Positions 25,067 through 33,800 of a DNA stretch of 41,108 bases are shown in pieces (the stretch's first letter is position 1; every line of letters starts with the position of its first letter). A program made the position numbers and the translations under genes. Under the pieces are notes generated by a model, which was not told the DNA's origin, made no database searches, and saw only the letters and a program-made list of their open reading frames with translations. The stretch lies in assembly GCF_017854565.1 (NCBI RefSeq), contig NZ_JAFMHJ010000031.1, forward strand, positions 1 to 41,108. The letters run 5' to 3'. The DNA comes from Yoonia sp. (GTDB lineage Bacteria > Pseudomonadota > Alphaproteobacteria > Rhodobacterales > Rhodobacteraceae).

Positions 25067-25095
25067 TTTTACGTAGTCTCACGGTAACACTTTAC
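25067..25095 (+). repeat. 29-bp imperfect direct repeat, right copy
   Basis: Partner of 24743-24771 (23/29 identical), 324 nt away, just after the terminator. Its right half forms a perfect hairpin ACGGTAA-CACT-TTACCGT (25081-25098), which lies directly beyond the stop codon of the leftward 61-aa ORF. No T-run follows the hairpin. Confidence 0.5.
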
Positions 25096-25099
25096 CGTC

Positions 25100-25285
25100 T
25101 CATACCATCGACCCGCGCGCGATCCGCAGAAATTGCACCGTGCGCCGCGCGTCCGACAACTGGCGACGCCGCCGTTGCAGCATCACGCTCGCGGCACGTG
25201 GCAACGCAGCACGCCTGATAGCGATGACGCGGCGCAACATTTCATTCGACACCGCTGTCGGTCTGTCCAAAACATGTCTTCTCAT
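25100..25285 (-). CDS. Putative 61-aa arginine-rich protein
   Basis: Small ORF starting MRRHVLDRPTAVSNEM behind GGAGGAAATG, i.e. GGAGG 5 nt before ATG 25285; an adjacent ATG at 25288 is too close to the Shine-Dalgarno. 16 of 61 residues are Arg, including a RRRR run followed by QLSDARRTVQFLRIARG. No family recognised. The RBS is excellent and a hairpin follows the stop, but Arg-rich frames also arise by chance in GC-rich DNA. If real, it is probably nucleic-acid or membrane associated. Confidence 0.42.
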   Translation of the reverse strand: MRRHVLDRPTAVSNEMLRRVIAIRRAALPRAASVMLQRRRRQLSDARRTVQFLRIARGSMV

Positions 25286-25481
25286 CATTTCCTCCGATCT
25301 GAATAGATATAATAGCATAAATCAAAGAGATCCGCAGCATCCCCGCGATCCCGCCCACACAATGCCACAAACACGCGGTCTAATTACCCCGGAACGCTTT
25401 GTTCTGCCGCAGATCGCGATGATCCCAGCCTTGTCATTGGCAAAGGGGTCGCGCGTCTGTGGCTGTGCCGTACCCGATAAC

Positions 25482-25506
25482 CAGTAAATAAACAGTAAAT
25501 AAACAG
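25482..25506 (+). repeat. Tandem 11-bp repeat abutting a start codon
   Basis: Two exact units of CAGTAAATAAA plus a partial third (CAG) run directly into the ATG at 25507. They occupy the place where a Shine-Dalgarno sequence would be expected, and none is visible. Confidence 0.55.
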
Positions 25507-26133
25507 ATGCCCAAGACCACGCCACTCAGCATAGCACAGGCAGGCGATCGTCTTGCAGATGCCCAAACAGCCCTGCAGCGCGCCCTCAAGACCGCGCCGC
25601 AAGACCTGTGGCTTGACACTATTCGCCGGACCACGCCGGGCCGCCATGATGAATTGATTTTCTGGATGCTGAACCGGACCGAATGTGATTTCGCCGTCGC
25701 CGTCCATGCGTTTTACCAGACGAACCCGGCGCACCACCTTGATAACCCTGTCCCGCTGCCGATGCATCCGACTGCCTCGGATATCTTTTCGCTCGTCCTT
25801 TTGAACTGGGACAAGGGGTATTTTCGCACTCACACCCTGTCTGTCGAAAGTCAGGATGCCGAACCGCGCAGCATCGCGTGCATGAATCAAAAAGTGATGG
25901 CGCGGCCTCGCGGGTCACTCCCGTTCACAATCCCCGCCAAATTCCTCAAACCGCAGGGCGGCACGCCGGTTGACCTGCCACCGCATCTTTCCCCTGACAA
26001 CGCGGCACATCTTTGGCCGCTTTACGCCGCACTGGGCCTGCGGGTCCCTGCGGTCCCACCGGGATTGTCCCGCCGAATGGCCCGCGCAAAAGGTGTGTTC
26101 GACAAAATCGGATTCGGCAGCCAACGGTCCTAG
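25507..26133 (+). CDS. Conserved hypothetical protein (possibly DUF4274-like)
   Basis: 208-aa cytoplasmic protein with no signal peptide or membrane segment. The stretch ELIFWMLNRTECDFAVAVHA, followed by PTASDIFSLVLLNWDKGYF, reminds me of DUF4274-type proteins with a WxLxxxxCDxAxAxxxF pattern, but the match is weak. No function can be given. There is no Shine-Dalgarno before ATG 25507, where an 11-bp tandem repeat sits, so a leaderless transcript or a different start is possible. Its stop shares CTAG with the convergent EamA transporter gene. Confidence 0.62.
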   Translation: MPKTTPLSIAQAGDRLADAQTALQRALKTAPQDLWLDTIRRTTPGRHDELIFWMLNRTECDFAVAVHAFYQTNPAHHLDNPVPLPMHPTASDIFSLVLLNWDKGYFRTHTLSVESQDAEPRSIACMNQKVMARPRGSLPFTIPAKFLKPQGGTPVDLPPHLSPDNAAHLWPLYAALGLRVPAVPPGLSRRMARAKGVFDKIGFGSQRS

Positions 26134-27050
26134 CCGCCAATATTGCCGGTCGCCTTACGCTGCTGTGCGCGCTGCAGCCCCAGTTGCCGTTCCCGCCAGA
26201 TGATCAGCACGCCAGCAGAAATCACAATGCCCGCGCCGATCAACATGGTGCGCGTCGGCACCTCATCAAATACGAAATACCCAATCGTCAGCGCAAGGAT
26301 CATTGACGTGTAATCAAACGGCGCCACCAGCGACGCGTCGGCAAACCGATAGCTCGACGTCAGGAAAATCTGCCCGATCCCGCCCAACAGGCCCGCCACC
26401 ACCAACAGCCCGGCAATCGGCCACGACGGGGCAACCCAGCCCCACGGCACCGTGAACAGCGACAGCACCGATGATGTCACCGTGAACCAGAACACAATCG
26501 CCGCAGTGCCTTCCGTCGCCACCAGTTTGCGCACGAACACCTGCGCCAGCGCCGCCAGAACGGCCCCCATCAGGACCACGATCGCGCCCAATGTTTCGGC
26601 GCTGTTTAACGATGCGCCCACCGACAGCCGGGGCGACAGCACGATCAGCACGCCAACCATGCCCAGCCCCACCGCCGACAAACGAAACGCGCGCACGTCC
26701 TCGTTCAAGAACATCGCGGCAAAGATCACGACCAGCAGCGGCGCGGCGTAGCCAATCGCGGTGACTTCGGGCAATGGCAACAGGCCCAGCCCGGTAAACC
26801 CCAGCCCCATCGCCGATGTTCCCACCAGCCCGCGCCAGAAATGGCCAATCGGGTTTTTGGTTTTCCAGCCATGGCGCAGCTCGCCCCGGATCGCCAGCCA
26901 GCCCAGAATGATCGGCAGGGCAAAGAACGCCCGAAAGAAAACTGCCTGCCCCGGCGGCACGTCTGCCGACGCCGCTTTGATCAGGCTCGCCATGGCCATG
27001 AACATGCAAACAGACAGGACTTTGAACAAGATTCCACGCAGCGGCTGCAT
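26130..27050 (-). CDS. EamA/DMT-superfamily transporter
   Basis: 306-aa inner-membrane protein with ten predicted helices in two EamA repeats (first about 1-140, second about 150-290). Typical features are FRAFFALPIILGWLAI in the first repeat and SLVAPFDYTSMILALTIGYF near the end of the second. Substrate unknown; the family exports metabolites or takes up small organic compounds. Start ATG 27050 follows AAAAGGGGACTAAT. It is divergent from the desaturase gene and convergent with the DUF4274-like gene. Confidence 0.85.
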   Translation of the reverse strand: MQPLRGILFKVLSVCMFMAMASLIKAASADVPPGQAVFFRAFFALPIILGWLAIRGELRHGWKTKNPIGHFWRGLVGTSAMGLGFTGLGLLPLPEVTAIGYAAPLLVVIFAAMFLNEDVRAFRLSAVGLGMVGVLIVLSPRLSVGASLNSAETLGAIVVLMGAVLAALAQVFVRKLVATEGTAAIVFWFTVTSSVLSLFTVPWGWVAPSWPIAGLLVVAGLLGGIGQIFLTSSYRFADASLVAPFDYTSMILALTIGYFVFDEVPTRTMLIGAGIVISAGVLIIWRERQLGLQRAQQRKATGNIGG

Positions 27051-27164
27051 ATTAGTCCCCTTTTAACGCAACGTAGGTCACACTAGTAACACAATGAAGC
27101 CTTTTTCGCTTGCTAACTGACAGCGTTAAGATATCCGATACTACGTAAAAATAAGAAGCAGTGC

Positions 27165-28187
27165 ATGCAGACAGATACACAGACGCCGTCAAACATGTCA
27201 CCTCGCGATTGGGTGCAAGTTCTGGCAAAATACCGCGAGCCAAGCAGTCTCCGCAGCAGCTTTGAATTGGGCGTCAGCCTGATTCCATTTATTGTGTTGT
27301 GGGTCGTGGCCTGCTGGGTCGCGCCACACAGCTACGTGGGCGCCCTGCTCATCTCGGCCCTGAACGGCTTATTCCTTCTGCGATTATTCTGTATACAGCA
27401 TGATTGCGGGCACGGTTCGTTCTTTGGCAACCGCACGGTCAGCGACTGGGTCGGTCGCGCGCTCGGCGTTGTGACGCTCACACCATATGACGTATGGCGG
27501 CGCACACATTCGCTGCACCACAGCCATGCGGGCGACCTTGATCAGCGCGGCATCGGCGATGTGATGACCCTCACCGTCGAAGAATACCACCAGCGCACCG
27601 CCTTTGGCCGCTTCCTGTACCGCGCCTATCGACATCCGCTGGTGATGTTCGGACTCGGCCCGACCTATCTTTTCTTCCTGCAAAACCGCTTGCCGCTTGG
27701 CCTGATGACACAGGGCCGCAAATATTGGATCAGCGCGATGGGCACGAACGCCGCAATCGCTGCAATCCTTGGCACCATCGTGTATTTCGGCGGCCTTCAG
27801 GCGCTGTTTCTTGTCTTCCTTCCGACCACTCTGATTGCCGCATCCGTCGGCGTCTGGCTGTTCTACGTGCAGCACCAATTTGAAACGACCCACTGGGACC
27901 AGGCCGCCGATTGGCAACTCCACGAGGCGGCATTGCATGGCAGCTCGCACTACGACCTGCCGCCGATCCTGCGCTGGTTCACCGCCAATATCGGTATCCA
28001 CCACATCCACCACCTGTACAGCCGCATCCCGTTCTATCGGCTGACAGAGGTGCTGCGCGACCATCAGGAACTGGTGGAATGCAGCCGCATGACGGTCCTC
28101 CAAAGCCTCAAATGCGCGAGCCTGGACCTCTGGGATGAAAAAAGCCGCCGCCTGGTGTCGTTCGCCGCCGCCCGCCGCGCAGCCTAA
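27165..28187 (+). CDS. Membrane fatty-acid desaturase
   Basis: 340-aa di-iron membrane desaturase. All three histidine boxes are present: HDCGH (79-83), HSLHH (115-119) and HHIHH (279-283), with hydrophobic hairpins between them. The first box ([11 protein letters not shown]) and the [20 protein letters not shown] block fit acyl-lipid desaturases of the delta-12/omega-6 group. Regioselectivity cannot be read from sequence. ATG 27165 follows a weak AAGAAGC; ATG 27195 is an alternative. The promoter region has the 9-mer TACGTAAAA, seen in inverted form in the 29-bp direct repeats at 24.7 and 25.1 kb. Confidence 0.87.
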   Translation: MQTDTQTPSNMSPRDWVQVLAKYREPSSLRSSFELGVSLIPFIVLWVVACWVAPHSYVGALLISALNGLFLLRLFCIQHDCGHGSFFGNRTVSDWVGRALGVVTLTPYDVWRRTHSLHHSHAGDLDQRGIGDVMTLTVEEYHQRTAFGRFLYRAYRHPLVMFGLGPTYLFFLQNRLPLGLMTQGRKYWISAMGTNAAIAAILGTIVYFGGLQALFLVFLPTTLIAASVGVWLFYVQHQFETTHWDQAADWQLHEAALHGSSHYDLPPILRWFTANIGIHHIHHLYSRIPFYRLTEVLRDHQELVECSRMTVLQSLKCASLDLWDEKSRRLVSFAAARRAA

Positions 28188-29215
28188 ACCACAGATCGCA
28201 GACGCTGCACCGCCCAGCGGCCAGCGTCTGCCACCGCAGGATCCGGATCGTCCACCAGTCGCGCAACGGCAGGCAACAATGCCGGATCGCCAGAATTACC
28301 AATCGCATAAGCCACATTACGCACAAAGCGGTCACGCCCGATCCGCTTGATCGGCGACCCTGAAAACTGCGCCCGAAACCCTGCGTCATCCAATGCAGCC
28401 AGCGCAGCCAAAGGCGGCGCCAACAAATCCGCGCGCGCGGCATAACGGGCATCGCGGCCTGCGACGGCAAATTTATTCCACGGACAAACCGCCAGGCAAT
28501 CATCACAACCATAGATGCGATTGCCCATCAGCGCCCGCAAATCCTCGTCTACGGGCCCTTTGTGTTCAATCGTCAGGTAGGAAATACAGCGACGCGCATC
28601 CAATCGGTACGGCGCTGGAAACGCATCCGTCGGACAAACATCCAAACATGCGGTACAAGATCCGCAATGGCTGACCTCAGCCGTATCCGGGGCAAGCTCA
28701 ACAGTCGTGAAAATCGCCCCCAGAAAAAACCAGGATCCCAAATCCCGGCCCAGCAAATTCGTATGCTTGCCCTGCCACCCCAGACCCGCCGCCTGCGCCA
28801 ACGGCTTTTCCATCACCGGCGCGGTATCGACGAAAACCTTGATCTCCGCCCCCGGCACCTGATCAATCAGCCACCGCCCTACGACCTTGAGGCGTTTCTT
28901 GACGACATCATGATAATCGCGGCCCTGCGCATAAACGCTAATCGCCGCGCGGTCCGGACGCGCCAAAACAGCCAGTGGATCATGCTCTGGCGTGTATGGC
29001 TCGGCCAACATGATCACCGACCGGGCCTCGGGCCACAATGCCGCCGGATCACCACGCCACGCCATCCTGTCAGCCATCCACGCCATCTGGCCATGCATCC
29101 CCGCATCCACAAACGCCGACAATCGTTCGGCCATCTGCGGCACCGCATCCGGCCGACAAACCCCCACCTTCGCAAAGCCCGCCTCTTGCGCAAAGGCCAC
29201 CAAACGCCCCTTCAT
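28184..29215 (-). CDS. queG: Epoxyqueuosine reductase
   Basis: 343-aa cobalamin-dependent Fe-S enzyme for the last step of queuosine tRNA modification. Two ferredoxin-type motifs, [12 protein letters not shown] and [14 protein letters not shown], follow the B12-binding N-terminal part (GREYHD-like [34 protein letters not shown]). A C-terminal HEAT-like helical tail carries [15 protein letters not shown] 29215 (MKGRL) is preferred; an ATG at 29230 lies inside the dispersed repeat, which supplies GGAAGAAGC as a Shine-Dalgarno. The stop shares CTAA with the desaturase stop. Confidence 0.95.
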   Translation of the reverse strand: MKGRLVAFAQEAGFAKVGVCRPDAVPQMAERLSAFVDAGMHGQMAWMADRMAWRGDPAALWPEARSVIMLAEPYTPEHDPLAVLARPDRAAISVYAQGRDYHDVVKKRLKVVGRWLIDQVPGAEIKVFVDTAPVMEKPLAQAAGLGWQGKHTNLLGRDLGSWFFLGAIFTTVELAPDTAEVSHCGSCTACLDVCPTDAFPAPYRLDARRCISYLTIEHKGPVDEDLRALMGNRIYGCDDCLAVCPWNKFAVAGRDARYAARADLLAPPLAALAALDDAGFRAQFSGSPIKRIGRDRFVRNVAYAIGNSGDPALLPAVARLVDDPDPAVADAGRWAVQRLRSVV

Positions 29216-29216
29216 G

Positions 29217-29239
29217 CTTCTTCCAAGCATAAATATCCC
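29217..29239 (-). repeat. Dispersed intergenic element, copy 4 (partial)
   Basis: On the minus strand GGGATATTTATGCTTGGAAG continues to AAG and matches the last 23 nt of copy 3 exactly. The GC-rich front half is replaced by GTCCCTGCGGGACCCCCCC. It provides the ribosome-binding region of queG. Confidence 0.7.
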
Positions 29240-29258
29240 GGGGGGGTCCCGCAGGGAC

Positions 29259-29273
29259 GGGGGCAGCGCCCCC
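29259..29273 (-). terminator. GC hairpin after the GST gene
   Basis: GGGGGC-AGC-GCCCCC, 6-bp stem, beginning in the last base pair of the GST stop codon. The GGGGGCGCTGCCCCC form directly before a GGGATATTT...GAAGAAG element is a composite I recognise from Rhodobacteraceae intergenic regions. Termination efficiency is uncertain because no T-run follows. Confidence 0.5.
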
Positions 29274-29938
29274 TAAAAGTCCAAGTCAGCATAGTGCGCA
29301 GCAGGCTGAAACCCCGGCACCTCATCCGCCAGCAACGACCGGAACGCCGGGCGCGACTTGATCTTGGCATACCAATCCTTGACGACCTCATGTCGGTTCC
29401 AATCCACATCACTGGTATAATCCAGACAGGACAGATGCGCCGCAGCCGCAAAATCGGCGATCGTCATCTCATTGCCGGCCAGCCATCGACGCTGCTCCAG
29501 CAGAAATGCCAAATAATCCAGATGGTATTTCACCGCCTTGGCACCCGACTTGACGTTGGCACTGTCCGGATATCCGGTGCCCATCACCTTGCGATATACC
29601 CGTTCGCCTATCAATTTCTTGGTGACATCATGATAGAATTTGTCGTCAAACCACCCCACCAATCTGCGCACCTCGTAACGGCCTTCGGCATCACGCGGGA
29701 ACAGCGGCGGCGTTGGAAAACTTTCATCAAGATATTCGCAGATTGCCGTACTTTCGGACATCGTGCGCCCTGCCATCCGCAGAACCGGGATTTTGCCCGC
29801 CGGATTGCGCCGCAGAAAATCCGCATCCTGCTCCCAGTACCGCTCTTCGACCAGCACCACCTCAATCTTCTTTTCAGCCAGGCACAGGCGCACTTTGCGC
29901 GAAAATGGGGACAACGGATAATGATACAGCGTATTCAT
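29273..29938 (-). CDS. Glutathione S-transferase family protein
   Basis: 221-aa GST. The N-terminal thioredoxin-like domain begins MNTLYHYPLSPFSRKVRLCL, with the conserved cis-proline in NPAGKIPVL and the glutathione gamma-glutamyl contact ESTAICEYL. The helical C-terminal domain has the N-capping MTIADFAAAAHLS. Ser/Tyr in the first loop is the likely thiolate stabiliser; the exact substrate is unknown. GTG 29941 directly before ATG 29938 is a possible alternative start. No strong RBS is visible. Confidence 0.88.
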   Translation of the reverse strand: MNTLYHYPLSPFSRKVRLCLAEKKIEVVLVEERYWEQDADFLRRNPAGKIPVLRMAGRTMSESTAICEYLDESFPTPPLFPRDAEGRYEVRRLVGWFDDKFYHDVTKKLIGERVYRKVMGTGYPDSANVKSGAKAVKYHLDYLAFLLEQRRWLAGNEMTIADFAAAAHLSCLDYTSDVDWNRHEVVKDWYAKIKSRPAFRSLLADEVPGFQPAAHYADLDF

Positions 29939-29999
29939 CACAGACTCGCAACTGGGGTTTACCCTTCAATGCAGCAAGGGACGGGGCGGATCAATGGGG

Positions 30000-30776
30000 T
30001 CAACCGTTTTCAAAACAATCCGCGCGCCCATCCGCTGCAATCGTCGCGGCCCCACTGATGATGGCGCGGGTGCGTTCGCGCACAAACGGACTGGGGTTCG
30101 CGGCTGATCTGTCTTTTGGCGCGGGCAGGATCGCGGCCAGCCGGGCCGCCTGCGTTGCCGTCAAGTCAGCGGCATCCACACCGAAATAATGACGTGCGGC
30201 GGCCTGCACGCCAAACACACCCTCGTCAAATTCAGCCACATTCAGGTAAAGCTCCAAGATCCGGCGCTTGCTCCACATGGCCTCGGCCAGCGGGGTCCAT
30301 AGCGCCTCGACCGCTTTGCGCAGCCAACTGCGGCCATGCCAAAGATAGACGTTTTTCACGACTTGCTGGCTAATGGTGGACGCGCCACCGCGCCCACGAT
30401 CAACTGCGGCGCGTATCGCCTTTACGTCCAGACCCCAGTGCAGGCAGAAATTCGCGTCCTCGGCAGCGACCGCCGACCGGGCCATGACAGGGGCGATCTG
30501 CGCCATCGGCACCCAGTCCTGCTTGACCCCGCCCAGGCGGCGCCCTTCGGCAAACATATACGGCGTCGTTGGTGGATTGATCACCGCATATAGCAGCGTA
30601 GCCAGCAGGAAAAACCCACATACAGCCGCAAACCCCCAAAAAAAGACCCGACGCACGAAATGCGCCGTCCTGTCGATCAGGTTCGGCGGCTTTTTCGTGT
30701 GGGTCTTTTTCGGTTCTGCCGTCTTTGCGGACTGTTTTTTCGCCGACTGCGTTCTTGGTGTGCTCTGCTCTGCCAT
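30000..30776 (-). CDS. mtgA: Monofunctional peptidoglycan transglycosylase
   Basis: 258-aa GT51 glycosyltransferase that polymerises lipid II. A Lys-rich cytoplasmic tail (1-43) and a single membrane helix (about 44-66) anchor the periplasmic domain. The catalytic Glu is in VAAEDANF (E106), followed by GGASTISQQVVKN (130-142), KRRILELYLN and GVFGVQAAARHYF. ATG 30776 (MAEQ) is used, with in-frame ATGs upstream at 30785 and 30821; no RBS is decisive. It lies downstream of the gltB terminator and is probably separately transcribed. Confidence 0.92.
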   Translation of the reverse strand: MAEQSTPRTQSAKKQSAKTAEPKKTHTKKPPNLIDRTAHFVRRVFFWGFAAVCGFFLLATLLYAVINPPTTPYMFAEGRRLGGVKQDWVPMAQIAPVMARSAVAAEDANFCLHWGLDVKAIRAAVDRGRGGASTISQQVVKNVYLWHGRSWLRKAVEALWTPLAEAMWSKRRILELYLNVAEFDEGVFGVQAAARHYFGVDAADLTATQAARLAAILPAPKDRSAANPSPFVRERTRAIISGAATIAADGRADCFENG

Positions 30777-30824
30777 CGCCCACATAAGCCACGCACACGC
30801 CGGACGGGTCAAGCGCCACAATAA

Positions 30825-30849
30825 CCCCCGCGCGCAATTTGCGCGGGGG
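30825..30849 (-). terminator. Intrinsic terminator after gltB
   Basis: 9-bp perfect stem CCCCCGCGC / GCGCGGGGG with a 7-nt loop, followed on the minus strand by TTATTGT. It lies 8 nt beyond the gltB stop codon, at the end of the glutamate synthase transcript. Confidence 0.72.
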
Positions 30850-30857
30850 CGTTGCGA

Positions 30858-33800
30858 TTACTCCGCAGGAATTGCGGCTTCTTCAACGGTCAGCGGGTGC
30901 TTGATGTGGATCAGCATCTCTTTTGGACAAACCTGCAGGAAATACCCCTTTTCCGCATCCCAATGCTGCAAGATATCAGCGGCCTTGCGGCTGCCGGTTT
31001 CTGCCGCATGACGTTCGATCAGCGCTTTCAGCTGATCTTCCCAATGGGCGACAGTCACAGGACACGTCACCAGACTTTCCATGTTGATCAGCTCGCCGGC
31101 CTTGCCTTTGGGATCGTACAAATACGCCATGCCGCCGGTCATACCGGCACCAAAGTTGGCACCAATGGTCCCCAGAATGACAGCGACGCCGCCGGTCATG
31201 TATTCACACCCGTTGGTCCCGCAGCCCTCGATCACGACATGCGCACCCGAATTGCGCACAGCAAACCGTTCACCCGCACGGCCCGCCGCGAACAGATAGC
31301 CCGCCGTCGCGCCATACAGCACGGTATTGCCGATGATCGTATTTTCAGACGCCACCAGCGGGCTGACCATCGGTGGCCGCACCACGATCGTGCCCCCCGA
31401 CAGACCTTTCCCGACATAGTCATTGGCATCGCCCGACACTTCCAGCTTTAGCCCCGGTGCTGCAAAAGCCCCCAGCGATTGCCCGGCGGACCCGCGCAGC
31501 TTGACCGTCAAATGATCGGGCTGCAGATTGTTGCGCATCCCGAATTTCTGCACGATATGGCTTGATGTCCGCGTCCCGATAGTGCGCAACGTGTTCTGCA
31601 CCGCGTAGTCCAGCTGCATCTTCTCGCCATCATTAAGAAAACGGGCCGCGTCCTGCACGATCTGCGCATCCAGCGTATCGTCCACGACATTGCGCGGACG
31701 GTTGCGATCATACCGGATCTTATGCGCGCCATCGACCGTGATCAGCAGCGGGTTCAGGTCCAGATCATCCAAATGCGCAGAGCCACGCGACACCTGCGTC
31801 AGCAAATCCGCGCGGCCAATCACATCATCCAAAGACCGCGCGCCGATCGACGCAAGGATTTCGCGCACTTCAGTGGCATAGAACGTGATCAGGTTAACGA
31901 CCTTTTCGGCGTTGCCGGTGAACTTCTCGCGCAGCGCTTCGTCTTGGGTACACACGCCGACCGGGCATGTGTTCGACTGGCACTGACGCACCATGATACA
32001 GCCCATCGCGATCAGCGCGGCCGTGCCAATGCCATACTCCTCGGCACCCATCATCGCGGCCATGACAATGTCGCGCCCCGTGCGCAAACCGCCATCGGTG
32101 CGCAGGGTAATCCGTTCGCGCAGGTTGTTCATCGCCAACACCTGATGCGCTTCGGTCAGGCCCATCTCCCATGGCAGGCCCGCATATTTGATGCTGGTTG
32201 CCGGGCTGGCACCCGTCCCGCCGTTATGGCCCGAAATCAGGATCACGTCGGCCTTGGCCTTGGCCACACCGGCGGCAATCGTGCCCACACCGCTTGACGC
32301 AACCAACTTGACCGTCACCTTACAGCGCGGGTTGATCTGCTTGAGATCATAGATCAGCTGCGCCAAATCCTCGATCGAATAGATGTCGTGGTGCGGCGGC
32401 GGTGAAATCAGCGTCACACCTTTGGTGGAATGGCGCAGACGGGCAATCAGATCGGTGACCTTCATGCCGGGCAACTGTCCGCCCTCACCGGGCTTGGCGC
32501 CTTGGGCGACCTTGATCTCAAGCTCTTCACAGGCGTTCAGGTATTCCGCCGTCACACCGAACCGGCCCGACGCGACCTGCTTGATCTTCGCGGACGGATT
32601 ATCACCGTTCGGCTCTGGCAGGAAATGCGCGGGGTCTTCACCGCCCTCGCCACTGTCGGATTTGGCGCCGATCCGGTTCATCGCCACGTTCAGCGTCTTA
32701 TGCGCCTCGGGCGATAGCGCACCCAGCGACATGCCGGGCGTCACGAAACGCTTGCGGATCGCGGTGATGCTTTCCACCTCTTCAATCGGAACAGCCTTGC
32801 CCAGCGACTTGATCGCCAGCAAATCGCGCAGATGGATCGGCGGGTTCGCCTGCATTGATTTGGAGTATTGCTGCCACATGGGATAGGACGCCTTGTTGCA
32901 GGCCGCCTGCAACATATGCATCGTCTGCGCTTCCCATGCGTGCTTTTCACCCGACTGGCGCGCCTTGTAGAAACCACCAATCGGCAGCACATCAGTGGCG
33001 CCTTTCCAGCCGCGTGCGTGGACCTCTTCCAGCTTGGTTTGAATCCCGTTGGTGCCGATCCCGGAAATACGGCTGTGCATACCGGGGAAATACTCGGCCA
33101 CCATGGCACGGCTTAGCCCGACCGCTTCAAAATTCAGGCCGCCGCGATACGACGACAAGACCGAAATCCCCATCTTTGACATGATCTTGAGAAGACCGGC
33201 ATCAATCGCCGCGCGATACCGATGCATCGCTTCGGTCAGCGTGCCGTCAATCAGGCCACGCCGGAGACGGTCCGCAATCGAATCCTGCGCCAGATAGGCG
33301 TTGACCGTGGTCGCACCGCAGCCGATCAGCACCGCAAAGTAATGCGGATCAATACACTCTGCCGACCGGACATTGACCGAACAGAACGTCCGCAGCCCCT
33401 TGGCGGTCAGCCCCGAATGCACCGCAGACGTGGCAAGGATCATCGGCATCGGCACCCGGTCTTCGGACTGGTGTTGATCCGTCAGCACCAGATGGCCCGC
33501 ACCGGAGCGCACGGCATCTTCGGCCTCATCGCGGATGCGCTGCAATCCGGTGTTCAGCGCCCCGCGCCCCGGCGCAAAGGTGCAGTCGATAAACGCAACG
33601 CTGTCGCCGAACTGGCGCACCATCTCGTCAAACTCGGCATTGCCGACAAACGGGCTTTGCAGCACCAGAATTTCGGTCTGCGACGAATCCTCGTCCAGCA
33701 CGTTCTTCAGGTTGCCAAACCGCGTCTTCAGCGACATCACCCGGCTTTCGCGCAAGCTGTCGATCGGCGGGTTCGTGACCTGGCTAAAGTTTTGCCGAAA

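Noticed and set aside
25322..25525. 67-codon minus-strand ORF beginning MAWSWASVYLLFIYWLSG
   Set aside because: Hydrophobic start comes from the AT-rich tandem repeat read in antisense; no RBS, and it crosses the start of the 208-aa gene.
28562..30058. 498-codon plus-strand frame opposite queG and GST
   Set aside because: Spans two confident genes and the repeat/terminator between them; no RBS and no recognisable motif.
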